Assembly: GCA_947487895.1 (NCBI GenBank)
Contig: CANKYF010000003.1
Coordinates: 124,001-188,000 of the forward strand
Reading direction: 5' to 3'
From: an uncultured Flavobacteriaceae bacterium
GTDB lineage: Bacteria; Bacteroidota; Bacteroidia; Flavobacteriales; Flavobacteriaceae
Length of the DNA stretch: 64,000 nucleotides
Every line of letters begins with the position of its first letter. Positions within the stretch are counted from its first letter, which is position 1. The notes beneath the pieces are model-generated. The model saw nothing but the letters and a program-made list of their open reading frames with translations, made no database searches and was not told where the DNA came from. The position numbers and the translations under genes were made by a program. Positions 34,606 to 43,613 of this stretch are shown piece after piece.

Positions 34606-36198
34606 TTATTCTACTTTACTCAATCTAATCACCTCATGGATCATAATGTCTTTTTGGTTCATAACTTCTTCAAAAGTCCCATTACCAAATAATTGCTCAC
34701 CAAGTGCCGCTTTTAAATATTGCTTCACTTCATCATGATAAGCCACAAAAGTGACTGTAGTGCGGGTTTGTGTATTTACATAATCTTGAAATTTAATAAC
34801 CAGACTGTCATCTAATTCAAAATTATTTATAAAATAATCTCTAGAAATACCATCATAAGCATGACGGTCTAAATCTAATTGTCTGAATATAAAATTATCA
34901 AAGAACTGATACTGTTCAATATATTGTAATGTTTCGTTATGCAGACTATTATCTAAAGGCACAAATACATCTGGTATTATACCGCCACCACCATACACCA
35001 CCTTACCATTTGGAGTTGTGAATTTTAATGAATCTGCTACTTCAATTTTACTAGGGTCTAGTAATTCGCCACTATCTAATCTATCTGAATATTCATCATA
35101 GTAATCTTTATGACCATTCTTTTTATAAGGCCTTTGAATAGATCTTCCTGTTGGCGTATAATAACGTGATACCGTTAAGCGCACCGCACTGCCATCTCCT
35201 AAATTCATTTCGCGTTGTACAAGCCCTTTTCCATAACTTCTTCTTCCAACAATTGTACCCTTATCATTATCTTGAAGAGCACCGGCAACTATTTCACTAG
35301 CAGAAGCAGAATTTTCATTAATTAAAACATATACTTTACCATCTTCAAAATCACCTCTTTTAGTGGCATAACTTTCTTCAACATGACCTCTTTTGTTTTT
35401 AGTAAATAAAATAAGCTTGTCCTTGCCTAAAAACTCATCTACCATTTGTTCTGCAATGCTTAAAAAGCCTCCTGGGTTTTCTCTTAAATCTAAAGCTATT
35501 TCTGTTGCACCTAAATCAATAAGTTTGTCTAGACCTTTTTTAAATTCTTTATAGGTAGACTCTGCAAATCTATTCACTTTAATATACCCTAACTTATCAG
35601 TAAGCATATAGGCTGCATCCACACTTTTAATTGGTATAACCCCTCTTTTAACTTTGAAATTTAAAAATTCTGGCTCCCCCCTTCTATACACTGTTAAATT
35701 AACATTAGACCCTACAGGCCCTTTTAACCTTTTTACAATATCACCACCTTGAACACTGCTTCCGTAAAGAGAATCTCCATCTGCCAACAAAATTCTATCA
35801 CCTCCCTTTATTCCAGCTTTTTCACTAGGTCCTCCTTCAATGGTTCTAATAACTGTTATGGTATCTCTATACGTATAAAAGCTAACACCAATCCCTACAA
35901 AATCTCCTTTCATATTCTCGGTAACGCTAGCTAACTCTTCTTTTGGAATGTAAACTGAATGTGGGTCTAGATTTTCTAAAATACCATTTACTGTAACGTC
36001 TACAATACTATCAGTATTAATTTCTTCAACGTAGTCATACTCAATGTAATCAATGAGTCTATTAAGCTTGTCTTTGCTACTATTTTTAGTAAACAGTTTT
36101 TCTGGAGTATCTCTAAAATTTAATTTACCACCAATAAAAATACCAGCGCCAATAGCAACACCCAAAATTAAAGGCAAATATTTTTTTTGATAAGACAT
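34606..36198 (-). CDS. C-terminal processing peptidase (S41 family, CtpA-like)
   Basis: Protein of 530 residues. An N-terminal signal anchor (YLPLILGVAIGAGIFIGG), a PDZ domain (about 88-172; FVGIGVSFYTYRDTITVIR) and the S41 protease core. By analogy with E. coli Prc, the catalytic Ser is Ser299 (NENSASASEIVAGAL) and the Lys is Lys324 (RRSYGKGLVQ), 25 residues apart as in Prc. It trims or degrades periplasmic proteins. Its ATG overlaps the stop of the dCMP deaminase gene by one base. Confidence 0.94.
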   Translation of the reverse strand: MSYQKKYLPLILGVAIGAGIFIGGKLNFRDTPEKLFTKNSSKDKLNRLIDYIEYDYVEEINTDSIVDVTVNGILENLDPHSVYIPKEELASVTENMKGDFVGIGVSFYTYRDTITVIRTIEGGPSEKAGIKGGDRILLADGDSLYGSSVQGGDIVKRLKGPVGSNVNLTVYRRGEPEFLNFKVKRGVIPIKSVDAAYMLTDKLGYIKVNRFAESTYKEFKKGLDKLIDLGATEIALDLRENPGGFLSIAEQMVDEFLGKDKLILFTKNKRGHVEESYATKRGDFEDGKVYVLINENSASASEIVAGALQDNDKGTIVGRRSYGKGLVQREMNLGDGSAVRLTVSRYYTPTGRSIQRPYKKNGHKDYYDEYSDRLDSGELLDPSKIEVADSLKFTTPNGKVVYGGGGIIPDVFVPLDNSLHNETLQYIEQYQFFDNFIFRQLDLDRHAYDGISRDYFINNFELDDSLVIKFQDYVNTQTRTTVTFVAYHDEVKQYLKAALGEQLFGNGTFEEVMNQKDIMIHEVIRLSKVE

Positions 36199-36629
36199 TA
36201 GGCCGTTAAATCTTCTATTAATTTTAATTCTATACCCGCTTTTTCCAAAAATTTCAATCCAGAATCATCTTTATAAGCGCTATTGTAAACTACCCTAACA
36301 ATCCCAGACTGATGGATTAATTTACTGCACTCTTTACAAGGTGATAAAGTTATATATAGCGTAGCGCCTTTACAAGATTGCGTTGAGGCAGCAACCTTTA
36401 AAATAGCATTGGCTTCTGCATGCAATACATACCACTTTGTATACCCTTCTTCATCTTCGCAAAAGTTTTCAAAGCCAGATGGTGTACCATTATACCCGTC
36501 TGAAATAATCATTCTATCTTTTACAATAACTGCTCCAACTTGTTTCCGTTTGCAGTAAGATAGTTTTCCCCATTCTTTTGCTATTCTTAAATACGCTTTA
36601 TCGTATTTTAACTGTTTTTGTTTTGGCAT
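36198..36629 (-). CDS. dCMP deaminase (ComEB-like)
   Basis: Protein of 143 residues. Zinc site His70-Ala-Glu72 (HAEANAI) and Pro97-Cys98-x-x-Cys101 (PCKECSKL). It converts dCMP to dUMP, feeding dTMP synthesis. The extended loop (GYNGTPSGFENFCEDEEG) is typical of dCMP deaminases rather than TadA. First gene of a two-gene unit with the CtpA-like protease (TAATG overlap). A minus-strand TAAATTTG element lies at 36680-36687. Confidence 0.9.
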   Translation of the reverse strand: MPKQKQLKYDKAYLRIAKEWGKLSYCKRKQVGAVIVKDRMIISDGYNGTPSGFENFCEDEEGYTKWYVLHAEANAILKVAASTQSCKGATLYITLSPCKECSKLIHQSGIVRVVYNSAYKDDSGLKFLEKAGIELKLIEDLTA

Positions 36630-36679
36630 TAAATCTTTTTAAATTGTAGTACATGTAATTAGCTACACCGTATCAAAAT

Positions 36680-36687
36680 CAAATTTA
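36680..36687 (-). promoter_or_regulatory. -7 element of the dCMP deaminase-protease unit
   Basis: TAAATTTG on the minus strand, 50 bases before the ATG. A TTG lies 24 bp further upstream (36712-36714), slightly beyond the usual spacing. Confidence 0.5.
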
Positions 36688-36910
36688 AGGATACCGTTGT
36701 AACCCTTTATGCAAAACATAATAACGAATATACTTGGTTAGTATTTCAATTACAACGCTTGTTAGTTAAAGTTTTTTAAAAGTTTAGCGCTTTTAAGCTA
36801 TTTTTCCAAATCTGTTAATAATTGAAGTTGTTTTCGGAGCTCTCTTGATGTAAAATCGCGAGGCACTACCTTTTCAGTAGTCTAGGTAAAAAGGGAAATC
36901 TATATAACTA

Positions 36911-37501
36911 TTAAGCTAAAAAATTACTATTCAAAATCATTGGTATTACTAACCCAATAACAATGGCAGATACTACCATTACCCAATCTCTTTTTGAAAA
37001 CCTGAAAATAGTTTGTCCTAAAAAACCTAAAAACAAGACTATAAAAACAATAATGAGTTGTGCAAATTCAATACCAAGCGCAAATTCGAGTAAGAGCACT
37101 AGTTTATTATCTGCATCTCCAAACATCATTTGAAATTCTCTAGCAAACCCTAAACCATGTACTAACCCAAAAAATAGTGTTGATACAAATAAAACCCCAA
37201 CTTTTGTTTTTTGCACATTCTTACCAGCTGTAAACACATTAAAAACACCCATTATTAAAATAGTAATTGGTATTAAAAACTCTACTATTTGTACATTAAT
37301 TTTCACAACACCATATGCCGCTAAAACCAAAGATAATGTATGTCCTAAAGTAAAGACAGATACTAAAAGCAGTACACGTTTCCAATCTTTAAATAAGTAG
37401 GGAACGGTTAAAACTATAAGAAATAAAACATGATCGTAGGCATTAATATCTAAAACATGATTAACACCATATGTCACATTATCCCAAAAATTTTCTAACA
37501 T
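36911..37501 (-). CDS. HupE/UreJ-family membrane protein
   Basis: Protein of 196 residues with about six hydrophobic helices. Family features: HVLDINAYDHVLFLIVL, FTLGHTLSLVLAAYG (His-rich helix) and FVSTLFFGLVHGLGFA. HupE/UreJ proteins have been linked to nickel or cobalt uptake; no urease or hydrogenase gene is nearby, so the metal is uncertain. The 281-bp gap after it toward dCMP deaminase shows no gene. Confidence 0.85.
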   Translation of the reverse strand: MLENFWDNVTYGVNHVLDINAYDHVLFLIVLTVPYLFKDWKRVLLLVSVFTLGHTLSLVLAAYGVVKINVQIVEFLIPITILIMGVFNVFTAGKNVQKTKVGVLFVSTLFFGLVHGLGFAREFQMMFGDADNKLVLLLEFALGIEFAQLIIVFIVLFLGFLGQTIFRFSKRDWVMVVSAIVIGLVIPMILNSNFLA

Positions 37502-37618
37502 ATTAATTTGAAATTAGGAAGCACTCAAAAGTACATGAATTTTTTATAAAATATTTATAAAACCCTATGAATAAAGTTACATTTAAATTTATTTAAACTA
37601 AAAAATAAACTATTAGTA

Positions 37619-37626
37619 TATATTTG
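37619..37626 (+). promoter_or_regulatory. -7 element before a small lipoprotein gene
   Basis: TATATTTG fits TAnnTTTG, 25 bases before the ATG at 37652. Confidence 0.6.
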
Positions 37627-37651
37627 CGTTATACATGTAAAACACTTGGTT

Positions 37652-38164
37652 ATGTACAAATATTTATTGGTTGCAATTTGTTTATTTTTTATGGTTTTTT
37701 CTTGTAAAAAAACTCAAAGCTCTACCTTAGAAAACCAAGACGTTTCTAGTAAAGAATTAACAGAAAAAGAAACGTCTAAAATAAAATATGATGATTTTTT
37801 ACTTGATGATAAAACGCAAAATTTAATTGTAGACTGGGACGAATATATTCAAATACAAGAGGTTTTAGATAATTTAAAAAAGGCCGATTTAAGTTTTATT
37901 ATTGAAAATAAAGAGGTAACAATTGCCACTTTAAAAGACTTTAAGAAAAATATCCCCCAGGAATTAAATACACCATCAATTATTGCTAGAATAAATGTAT
38001 TTGAGACCAAATTTTTAAAACTAGAAAGTTTAGCAAATTTATCTTCTACTTCTAAAAAAGAATTGATGCTTAGCATAAAAGATGTGCTAATTTCTTTTTC
38101 TAACCTTAATTTACAAATGAATAAAAAGGTAGAATTTGATAATTTAAATATTCAAAAACCTTAA
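37652..38164 (+). CDS. Hypothetical lipoprotein
   Basis: Protein of 170 residues from ATG 37652 (MYKYLLVAICLFFMVFSCKK, lipidation at Cys18); an upstream TTG at 37646 is less likely. The mature part is helical and charged (IQIQEVLDNLKKADLSFI; FETKFLKLESLANLSSTSKKEL). No recognised domain. It has its own promoter and a strong terminator, so it is a real single-gene unit. Confidence 0.8.
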   Translation: MYKYLLVAICLFFMVFSCKKTQSSTLENQDVSSKELTEKETSKIKYDDFLLDDKTQNLIVDWDEYIQIQEVLDNLKKADLSFIIENKEVTIATLKDFKKNIPQELNTPSIIARINVFETKFLKLESLANLSSTSKKELMLSIKDVLISFSNLNLQMNKKVEFDNLNIQKP

Positions 38165-38189
38165 ACTATAATTCTTCTATATTTTAAGT

Positions 38190-38216
38190 AGGCGCATTTA
38201 AAATGCGCCTTTTTTG
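38190..38216 (+). terminator. Terminator after the hypothetical lipoprotein
   Basis: Near-perfect palindrome AGGCGCATTT / AAATGCGCCT followed by TTTTTT. Confidence 0.88.
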
Positions 38217-38379
38217 TGTTAAATTTTATTAAATATATGTTAATATATTAATCAATATATCAAATAAAGTATTATTAAGCTGTAAATTGTAACGATAAAA
38301 CTTTTTTAACATAAAAAATGAAACTTTTTACATCAAAAAACGTCTCATTTTAAAATTCAACATAAATTATTTCAAAAAA

Positions 38380-40473
38380 ATGAAAACCAATTCAAAAATG
38401 TTATCCTTTTGGAGTTTTATGCTCTTACTAGGATTCGTTTCATGTAAAAATGAAACTAAAAAAGAAATTGTCAAAGCAGAAATTATTCCAGGTATAAATT
38501 TAGAATACATGGATACAAATGTTAAACCTAGTGACGACTTCTTTAGATATGTTAATGGTAAATGGCTTGATAATAACAAAATTCCAGATGACAGAAGTAG
38601 ATGGGGAAGTTTTGATGAATTAATGAAAAATACTAATGATGATGCTTTATCTATTTTAAAATCTGCAATGACAGACAATAAAGATCTCAAAAAAATTGAT
38701 GTAATACCAGGTTCAGACCAAGACAAAGCTGTAAAGCTTTTTCAAAGTATTATGGATACAGTTAACAGAAACAAACAAGGCCTAGACCCAATTAAACCTT
38801 ACTTAGAAAAAATAAACGCTATTTCATCTGTTAACGATTTACAAAATTATTTAGTTGAAATGGAACCAACTGGTGGTGGTGGTTTTATTAGTTTTTTTGT
38901 GAGACCTCATACAAAAAACAGCGACTTAAATGCTGCCTATTTGAGCACTGGTGGATTAGGACTTCCTGATAGAGATTATTATGTTAAAGATGATGAAGAT
39001 TCTAAACAAAAAAGAGAACAATACGTTGCTTATATTGCAAAAATGCTTAAATTTTTAGGTAATGATGAAACTTCAGCAAATAACGAAGCAAACCAAATTC
39101 TAGCTTTTGAAACACGTTTAGCTGAACCTAGAATGGATAAAGTTGATAGAAGAGATGTACGTAAACGTTATAATCCGAGATCAATTTCAGATTTACAAAA
39201 AATGGTCCCAGCTATTAAATGGGATACTTATTTTAAAGGTATTGGTGTTAAAGCAATAGATACTGTTATTGTAAGCGAAGTAAAATATATGGATGCTTTG
39301 CAAACTATTTTAGCTGAAAATAATGTAAATGATTGGAAATCTTATTTACGCTGGAATTTATTCAACTCAGCTTCAAGAGCTTTAAGCACTGACTTAGAAA
39401 CTGCTAGATGGGAGTTTTATAGTAAAACACTACGTGGTGCTAAAAAGCAAAGACCTAGAGATGAAAGAGCTCTACAAGTTTTAAATGGTACTATTGGCGA
39501 AGCTTTGGGTAAATTATATGTTGATGAGAAGTTCCCACCTGAAGCTAAAGTAAAGGCAGAAAAAATGATTGCCAATGTTATTAAAGCATTTGAAAATAGA
39601 ATTAATAAACTTGACTGGATGACTGAGGATACTAAAGCTAAAGCCGTTGAAAAACTTTTAGCCTTAAAAGTAAAAATTGCTTATCCTGATAAATGGAGAG
39701 ACTATTCAGATTTAGAAATTACTGGTGTAAATGATGGCGGCTCTTTCTTTCAAAATGCTTTAAATGCCAATGTTTGGTCTCACAAAAGAAATCTAGAAGA
39801 TCTTGGAAACCAAGTAGACAAAAGTCGTTGGTATATGGCTCCTCAAGTAGTTAACGCTTACTTTAATCCTCCTTTTAATGAAATTGTATTTCCAGCTGCT
39901 ATTTTACAACCACCATTCTATAATTGGCAAGCAGATGATGCAGTAAACTATGGAGGCATAGGTGCGGTAATAGGTCATGAAATTTCTCATTGTTTTGACG
40001 ACTCTGGATCGCGTTATGATAAAGAAGGGAACTTAAATAATTGGTGGACAGACGAAGACTTAACACAATTTGAAGCGCTAGGAAAGAATCTGGCAGATCA
40101 ATATAGTGCTATTGAAATATTGCCAGAAACCTTTATTAATGGTCCATTTACTTTAGGTGAAAACATTGGTGATTTAGGAGGTGTTTTAGCAGCTTATGAT
40201 GCACTTCAACTAAACTTTAAAGAAAATGGAAGACCAGAAAACATTGATGAGTTCACACCAGAACAACGTTTCTTTATGTCTTGGGGAACTATCTGGAGAA
40301 CTAAGATGAGAGATGATGCATTGAAAAATCAAATAAAAACAGACCCTCATTCTCCAGGAATAACAAGAGCTGTACAACCTCTTTTAAATGTTGATGCTTT
40401 TTATGATGCTTTTAATATTAAAGAAGGAGATTCATTATACATTAAACCAGAAGACCGTGTGAGAATTTGGTAA
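38380..40473 (+). CDS. M13-family zinc metallopeptidase (neprilysin-like), lipoprotein
   Basis: Protein of 697 residues. Lipoprotein signal ending at Cys22 (LLGFVSCKN). Zinc site HEISH at 533-537 (IGHEISHCFDDSGSRYD) with the third ligand Glu594 (LGENIGDLGG). The N-terminal helical domain has PGINLEYMDTNVKPSDDFFRYVNGKW. M13 enzymes cut oligopeptides, so this is probably a periplasmic or surface peptidase. The C-terminal end KPEDRVRIW matches the family. Convergent with the TPR gene. Confidence 0.95.
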   Translation: MKTNSKMLSFWSFMLLLGFVSCKNETKKEIVKAEIIPGINLEYMDTNVKPSDDFFRYVNGKWLDNNKIPDDRSRWGSFDELMKNTNDDALSILKSAMTDNKDLKKIDVIPGSDQDKAVKLFQSIMDTVNRNKQGLDPIKPYLEKINAISSVNDLQNYLVEMEPTGGGGFISFFVRPHTKNSDLNAAYLSTGGLGLPDRDYYVKDDEDSKQKREQYVAYIAKMLKFLGNDETSANNEANQILAFETRLAEPRMDKVDRRDVRKRYNPRSISDLQKMVPAIKWDTYFKGIGVKAIDTVIVSEVKYMDALQTILAENNVNDWKSYLRWNLFNSASRALSTDLETARWEFYSKTLRGAKKQRPRDERALQVLNGTIGEALGKLYVDEKFPPEAKVKAEKMIANVIKAFENRINKLDWMTEDTKAKAVEKLLALKVKIAYPDKWRDYSDLEITGVNDGGSFFQNALNANVWSHKRNLEDLGNQVDKSRWYMAPQVVNAYFNPPFNEIVFPAAILQPPFYNWQADDAVNYGGIGAVIGHEISHCFDDSGSRYDKEGNLNNWWTDEDLTQFEALGKNLADQYSAIEILPETFINGPFTLGENIGDLGGVLAAYDALQLNFKENGRPENIDEFTPEQRFFMSWGTIWRTKMRDDALKNQIKTDPHSPGITRAVQPLLNVDAFYDAFNIKEGDSLYIKPEDRVRIW

Positions 40474-40490
40474 TTTTTAAACACCCTGTA

Positions 40491-40532
40491 AAAATAGAAA
40501 AGCGGCATTCAAAGATGCCGCTTTTCTATTTT
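40491..40532. terminator. 18-bp bidirectional terminator
   Basis: Perfect arms 40491-40508 and 40515-40532 (core AAAAGCGGCAT / ATGCCGCTTTT), 6-base loop, between convergent genes. Confidence 0.9.
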
Positions 40533-40548
40533 GTTTAAAGTCTTCTTT

Positions 40549-41256
40549 TTAATTCTTAGACGCTTCAGCTTGCATCGCCTGTTTTTGTCTTAATAATTCA
40601 TTTTTGGTAATTTGAATCATATTAAAGTTTGGTGCTTCCTTTAAAGCTGCATCTAAAATATCTACAGCGGCATCAATATTGTTTTTGTTATCCTTAGAAT
40701 ATGTGTTAATAGCATTTAAATACATAAAAGCAGCTTTTAAAGGTACTTCATATGGTTGCTGTGTTTCAAAATACGCCTTTTTCATATCAGCTTTAGAATT
40801 TGCAAGCCCATAGTTAATATGAGTTTCAGCTACTGCATTATTTTTTAACTGTATGTTTAATTCTGCTAGTTCATAGGCAATTAAAGCGCCTGGATTCCTT
40901 TTAAACATTTCATCAAAAAAAGGAACTGCCATTTGGGGTTGTTTTAATGCTTTTAAAGATAAAGCCTTAACTTGAAGAGCAATATCAGAATCGTTGGCGT
41001 TCTTTTCATACCCAATAGTATTTATAGCCTGAGTATTCTTACCTTGATCCATATAAATAAAGGCTAGTGTATCTTTTCTAGCTTGAGATGGAGATAAAAT
41101 ATTTAAATGTGTCATTGCATTAATAACACCTTGAATATCTCCTTGTGCTTTCATTTGTTTGTAATATGCTTCATAATGTCCTAATAACTCTGCATTGCTT
41201 TGAGCTGTCATTGTAAAACTGCTAATAAGCAAGACCAATCCTAATAATCGTTTCAT
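40549..41256 (-). CDS. Exported tetratricopeptide-like protein
   Basis: Protein of 235 residues from ATG 41256 (MKRLLGLVLLISSFTMTAQ signal peptide); an upstream TTG at 41265 is less likely. TPR-like helical pairs are seen: AFIYMDQGKNTQAINTIGYE, ALSLKALKQPQMAVPFFDEMF, ALIAYELAELNIQLKNNAVA, and AVDILDAALKEAPNFNMI. Periplasmic; partners unknown. Confidence 0.85.
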   Translation of the reverse strand: MKRLLGLVLLISSFTMTAQSNAELLGHYEAYYKQMKAQGDIQGVINAMTHLNILSPSQARKDTLAFIYMDQGKNTQAINTIGYEKNANDSDIALQVKALSLKALKQPQMAVPFFDEMFKRNPGALIAYELAELNIQLKNNAVAETHINYGLANSKADMKKAYFETQQPYEVPLKAAFMYLNAINTYSKDNKNNIDAAVDILDAALKEAPNFNMIQITKNELLRQKQAMQAEASKN

Positions 41257-41458
41257 GTGTTTCAAATTTTAATGGGGCTAAAACTAAAAAAAATTAACAC
41301 TTATTCTCTTAAAACTATGCTAATTATTTTATAACAAGCGTAATATATTTTCATTTTAGAATTTAAACGATTATACCTTAACATCTCCTCAGATAGCGTA
41401 AGCATTAGGAAAAACCAAAAAAATTAGCTACATTTAGTTACAACTAAACAAGAGAGAT

Positions 41459-41929
41459 ATGGGAATAAAAAGTTTTCAAGGAGCCAGAAGGCAAAAGACC
41501 AATATAATAGATAATACACCTTTAAAGGTAAGTGATTATATGACACGAAATTTGATTACGTTTACTCCAGATCAAACTATTGAAAGTGTAATGCAAGCAT
41601 TAATTAAGAATAGAATTTCTGGAGGCCCTGTCGTGAACGAAAAGCATGAATTAATTGGTATTATTTCTGAAGGCGATTGTATTAAGCAAATTAGCGAGAG
41701 CCGATATTACAATCTACCAATGCAAGATAAAACCATAAAAAAACATATGGCCACAAACATTGAAACTATAGATGGCAATATGAACATTTTTGATGCTGCT
41801 AATAAATTTCTAAATGCTAAACGCAGACGTTTTCCAATTGTTGAGAAAGGAAAATTGGTTGGTCAAATAAGTCAAAAAGATGTTTTAAAAGCTGCCATGG
41901 AACTTAAAGGTCAAAATTGGTGGAAATAA
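41459..41929 (+). CDS. Two-CBS-domain protein
   Basis: Protein of 156 residues made of an N-terminal extension and two CBS domains (about 23-85 and 92-150): VSDYMTRNLITFTPDQTIESV, GPVVNEKHELIGIISEGDCI, AAN-type KRRRFPIVEKGKLVGQISQKDVL. CBS pairs bind adenine nucleotides and regulate partner proteins. No partner gene is adjacent. A TACATTTA sequence near 41428 is one mismatch from the -7 consensus. Confidence 0.9.
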   Translation: MGIKSFQGARRQKTNIIDNTPLKVSDYMTRNLITFTPDQTIESVMQALIKNRISGGPVVNEKHELIGIISEGDCIKQISESRYYNLPMQDKTIKKHMATNIETIDGNMNIFDAANKFLNAKRRRFPIVEKGKLVGQISQKDVLKAAMELKGQNWWK

Positions 41930-41956
41930 ATAACAATTAACACATAACCTTATTTA

Positions 41957-41984
41957 AAACCGGTACGAACGTATCGGTTTTTTT
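41957..41984 (+). terminator. Terminator after the CBS gene
   Basis: AAACCGGTAC with GTATCGGTTT (one G-T pair), loop GAAC, followed by T residues. It lies just before the ArsR operators. Confidence 0.85.
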
Positions 41985-42000
41985 ATCAAAAAAAATTTGC

Positions 42001-42042
42001 GTAACCAAATAGTTACATTTATATTTGTAACCAATTAGTTAC
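42001..42042 (+). promoter_or_regulatory. Two operators flanking the -7 element of the ArsR gene
   Basis: GTAACCAAATAGTTAC (42001-42016) and GTAACCAATTAGTTAC (42027-42042) both have the form GTAAC-N6-GTTAC. Their centres are 26 bp apart, and the -7 element TATATTTG lies between them at 42020-42027. Symmetric sites of this size suit a dimeric winged-helix repressor such as the ArsR protein encoded 8 bases downstream, predicting autoregulation. Confidence 0.75.
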
Positions 42043-42049
42043 GCATTTT

Positions 42050-42379
42050 ATGAGAAGAGATGTATTCCAAGCAATAGCAGACCCTGTTAGAAGAGAAATA
42101 ATAGATATTCTTGCTAACCAAGAATTATCGGTTAACGAAGTTGCAGAAAAATTTAACATTAGTAGACCAGCAGTTTCTAAACACTTAAAAATACTTGATG
42201 AATGCGGCATTCTTTCTTTTGAAAAAAGAGGTAGAGAAAGGTTCTGTAAAGTCAATACAGAACAGCTGGTGCCCGCATTCTTGTGGATTGAAAAATACAA
42301 CAAAGAGTGGAAACAGAAAATTGACTCTTTTGAAAATTATATAAATCAATTAAAATCAAAAAATGAACAAAATGAATGA
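42050..42379 (+). CDS. ArsR-family transcriptional regulator
   Basis: Protein of 109 residues with the ArsR winged helix: MRRDVFQAIADPVRREIIDIL, LSVNEVAEKFNISRPAVSKHLKIL, ECGILSFEKRGRERFCKV. It lacks the CxC metal site of ArsR/SmtB proteins. Members of this branch are usually coupled to an AHSA1/SRPBCC gene, as here. Two palindromes at its promoter are its likely operators. Its end overlaps the next gene by 17 bases. Confidence 0.93.
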   Translation: MRRDVFQAIADPVRREIIDILANQELSVNEVAEKFNISRPAVSKHLKILDECGILSFEKRGRERFCKVNTEQLVPAFLWIEKYNKEWKQKIDSFENYINQLKSKNEQNE

Positions 42380-42824
42380 ATTAGCCAACAGAACACTTAC
42401 CATTGAAAAAACGCTTAATGCCCCAATTGATCTTGTATGGAAGGCATGGACACAATCTGAGCATATTGTAAAATGGTGGGCGCCTGCAGGTATGAATATT
42501 AATGTAGAAGTACATAATTTTGAAGTGGGTGGTAAGTGGAAATACAACATGCCTATGCCAGATGGTTCACAATTTATTTCAGAAGGTATTTATAAAGAAA
42601 TTATTGAGCATGAAAAAATTGTTACTAGTGCAGATTTTAAACCTATGACCGAGAACGTTGAGCTTATCGCTACTTTTCAATCTGTAGGTAATACTACCAA
42701 ATTTACTTTTAGCGTAATCCATGAAACTGAGGCATATTGTAAACAACAAGAAGAAATGGGATTCTATAACGGTTGGGGTTCTGCTTTTGATAGGTTAGCT
42801 TCTAGTTTAGAAAACATATCTTAA
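42363..42824 (+). CDS. SRPBCC/AHSA1-family protein
   Basis: Protein of 153 residues with the AHSA1 layout: TIEKTLNAPIDLVWKAWTQSEHIVKWWAPAGM at the start, FEVGGKWKYNMPMPDGS and FSVIHETEAYCKQQEEMGFYNGWGSAFDRLA at the end. The fold has a hydrophobic ligand pocket; ligand unknown. Translational coupling with the ArsR gene is suggested by the overlap. A second ATG at 42372 is also possible. Confidence 0.9.
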   Translation: MNKMNELANRTLTIEKTLNAPIDLVWKAWTQSEHIVKWWAPAGMNINVEVHNFEVGGKWKYNMPMPDGSQFISEGIYKEIIEHEKIVTSADFKPMTENVELIATFQSVGNTTKFTFSVIHETEAYCKQQEEMGFYNGWGSAFDRLASSLENIS

Positions 42825-42832
42825 AATAGTGA

Positions 42833-42868
42833 AAGTACAGTTACAAACTACTTATTGTAACTGTACTT
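42833..42868. terminator. Bidirectional terminator
   Basis: 14-bp perfect arms AAGTACAGTTACAA and TTGTAACTGTACTT with an 8-base loop. The right arm runs into the stop codon of the convergent minus-strand gene. Confidence 0.82.
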
Positions 42869-43565
42869 AATTTCTTTTTCTGCGAGCTTCTGGTAAATCT
42901 GTTATAAAAAGCTTTTGTTCATTGGTACTTTCTAATGCTGCTATTTTAGAATAATTATAGCCTTCTATTGGTTGCTCTAAAGACTTCCACTTTGCAATAC
43001 CAGCAACTACTACAATTTCACCTATTTCTAAAATCCTTTCAGAGTATCTTAACGTTTTATTGAAACCGAAAAACCCTTCAGATTTAATATTAAAATCTTC
43101 TAATAACTTTAAAAATTCAGGAGTTGGATCATTAAAGGTTCCTGAAGAAATACTTTTGTCTTTCACCAAATAACTATGGTAATTTTTAGGTGATTTGGTT
43201 GGTTTTATCATAACCACTTCTCCTCTTTCTTCAATAAAAAAATCTTGTATATCTTCTTTATGTACTAAAGTTTTCCATCTAGAATTTTTACCAGAACTTA
43301 CTTTCTGTTCTATTTTAATCTCATAGGCCACGCATTTTCTTTTACTAAAAGGCACAACAAAAGGTTCATGGGTTTGCAATACTTTACCCATTATTTTAGT
43401 GAGCTCATTAGTTCTAAATTGCGAAATACTTTTAAACTGAGATTTAGAGAGTTTTCTTATAAGAATCATCTTTTTATTAAAATAAAATATTGAAATGACT
43501 ATGATTAAAAATATTCCCATGAAAATAAAAGGAATGATAAAATCAAAGTTTAAAGCTATAATCAT
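42867..43565 (-). CDS. Membrane-anchored GIDE-like domain protein
   Basis: Protein of 232 residues. One N-terminal transmembrane helix (about 7-28). The rest resembles the GIDE domain known from eukaryotic mitochondrial MUL1-type E3 ligases and found alone in bacteria: GKVLQTHEPFVVPFSKRKCVAYEI, DFFIEERGEVVMI, LRYSERILEIGEIVVVAGIA. No RING domain is present, so ligase activity is not implied. Function in bacteria unknown. Confidence 0.75.
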   Translation of the reverse strand: MIIALNFDFIIPFIFMGIFLIIVISIFYFNKKMILIRKLSKSQFKSISQFRTNELTKIMGKVLQTHEPFVVPFSKRKCVAYEIKIEQKVSSGKNSRWKTLVHKEDIQDFFIEERGEVVMIKPTKSPKNYHSYLVKDKSISSGTFNDPTPEFLKLLEDFNIKSEGFFGFNKTLRYSERILEIGEIVVVAGIAKWKSLEQPIEGYNYSKIAALESTNEQKLFITDLPEARRKRN

Positions 43566-43613
43566 ATGGTGTTTTTTAAATATAAGCTAATACAGAAAGC
43601 CATGTTACAAGCA

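Noticed and set aside
42833-42868. Third ArsR operator (GTTAC...GTAAC)
   Set aside because: The half sites are in the opposite order and form the stem of a terminator between convergent genes.
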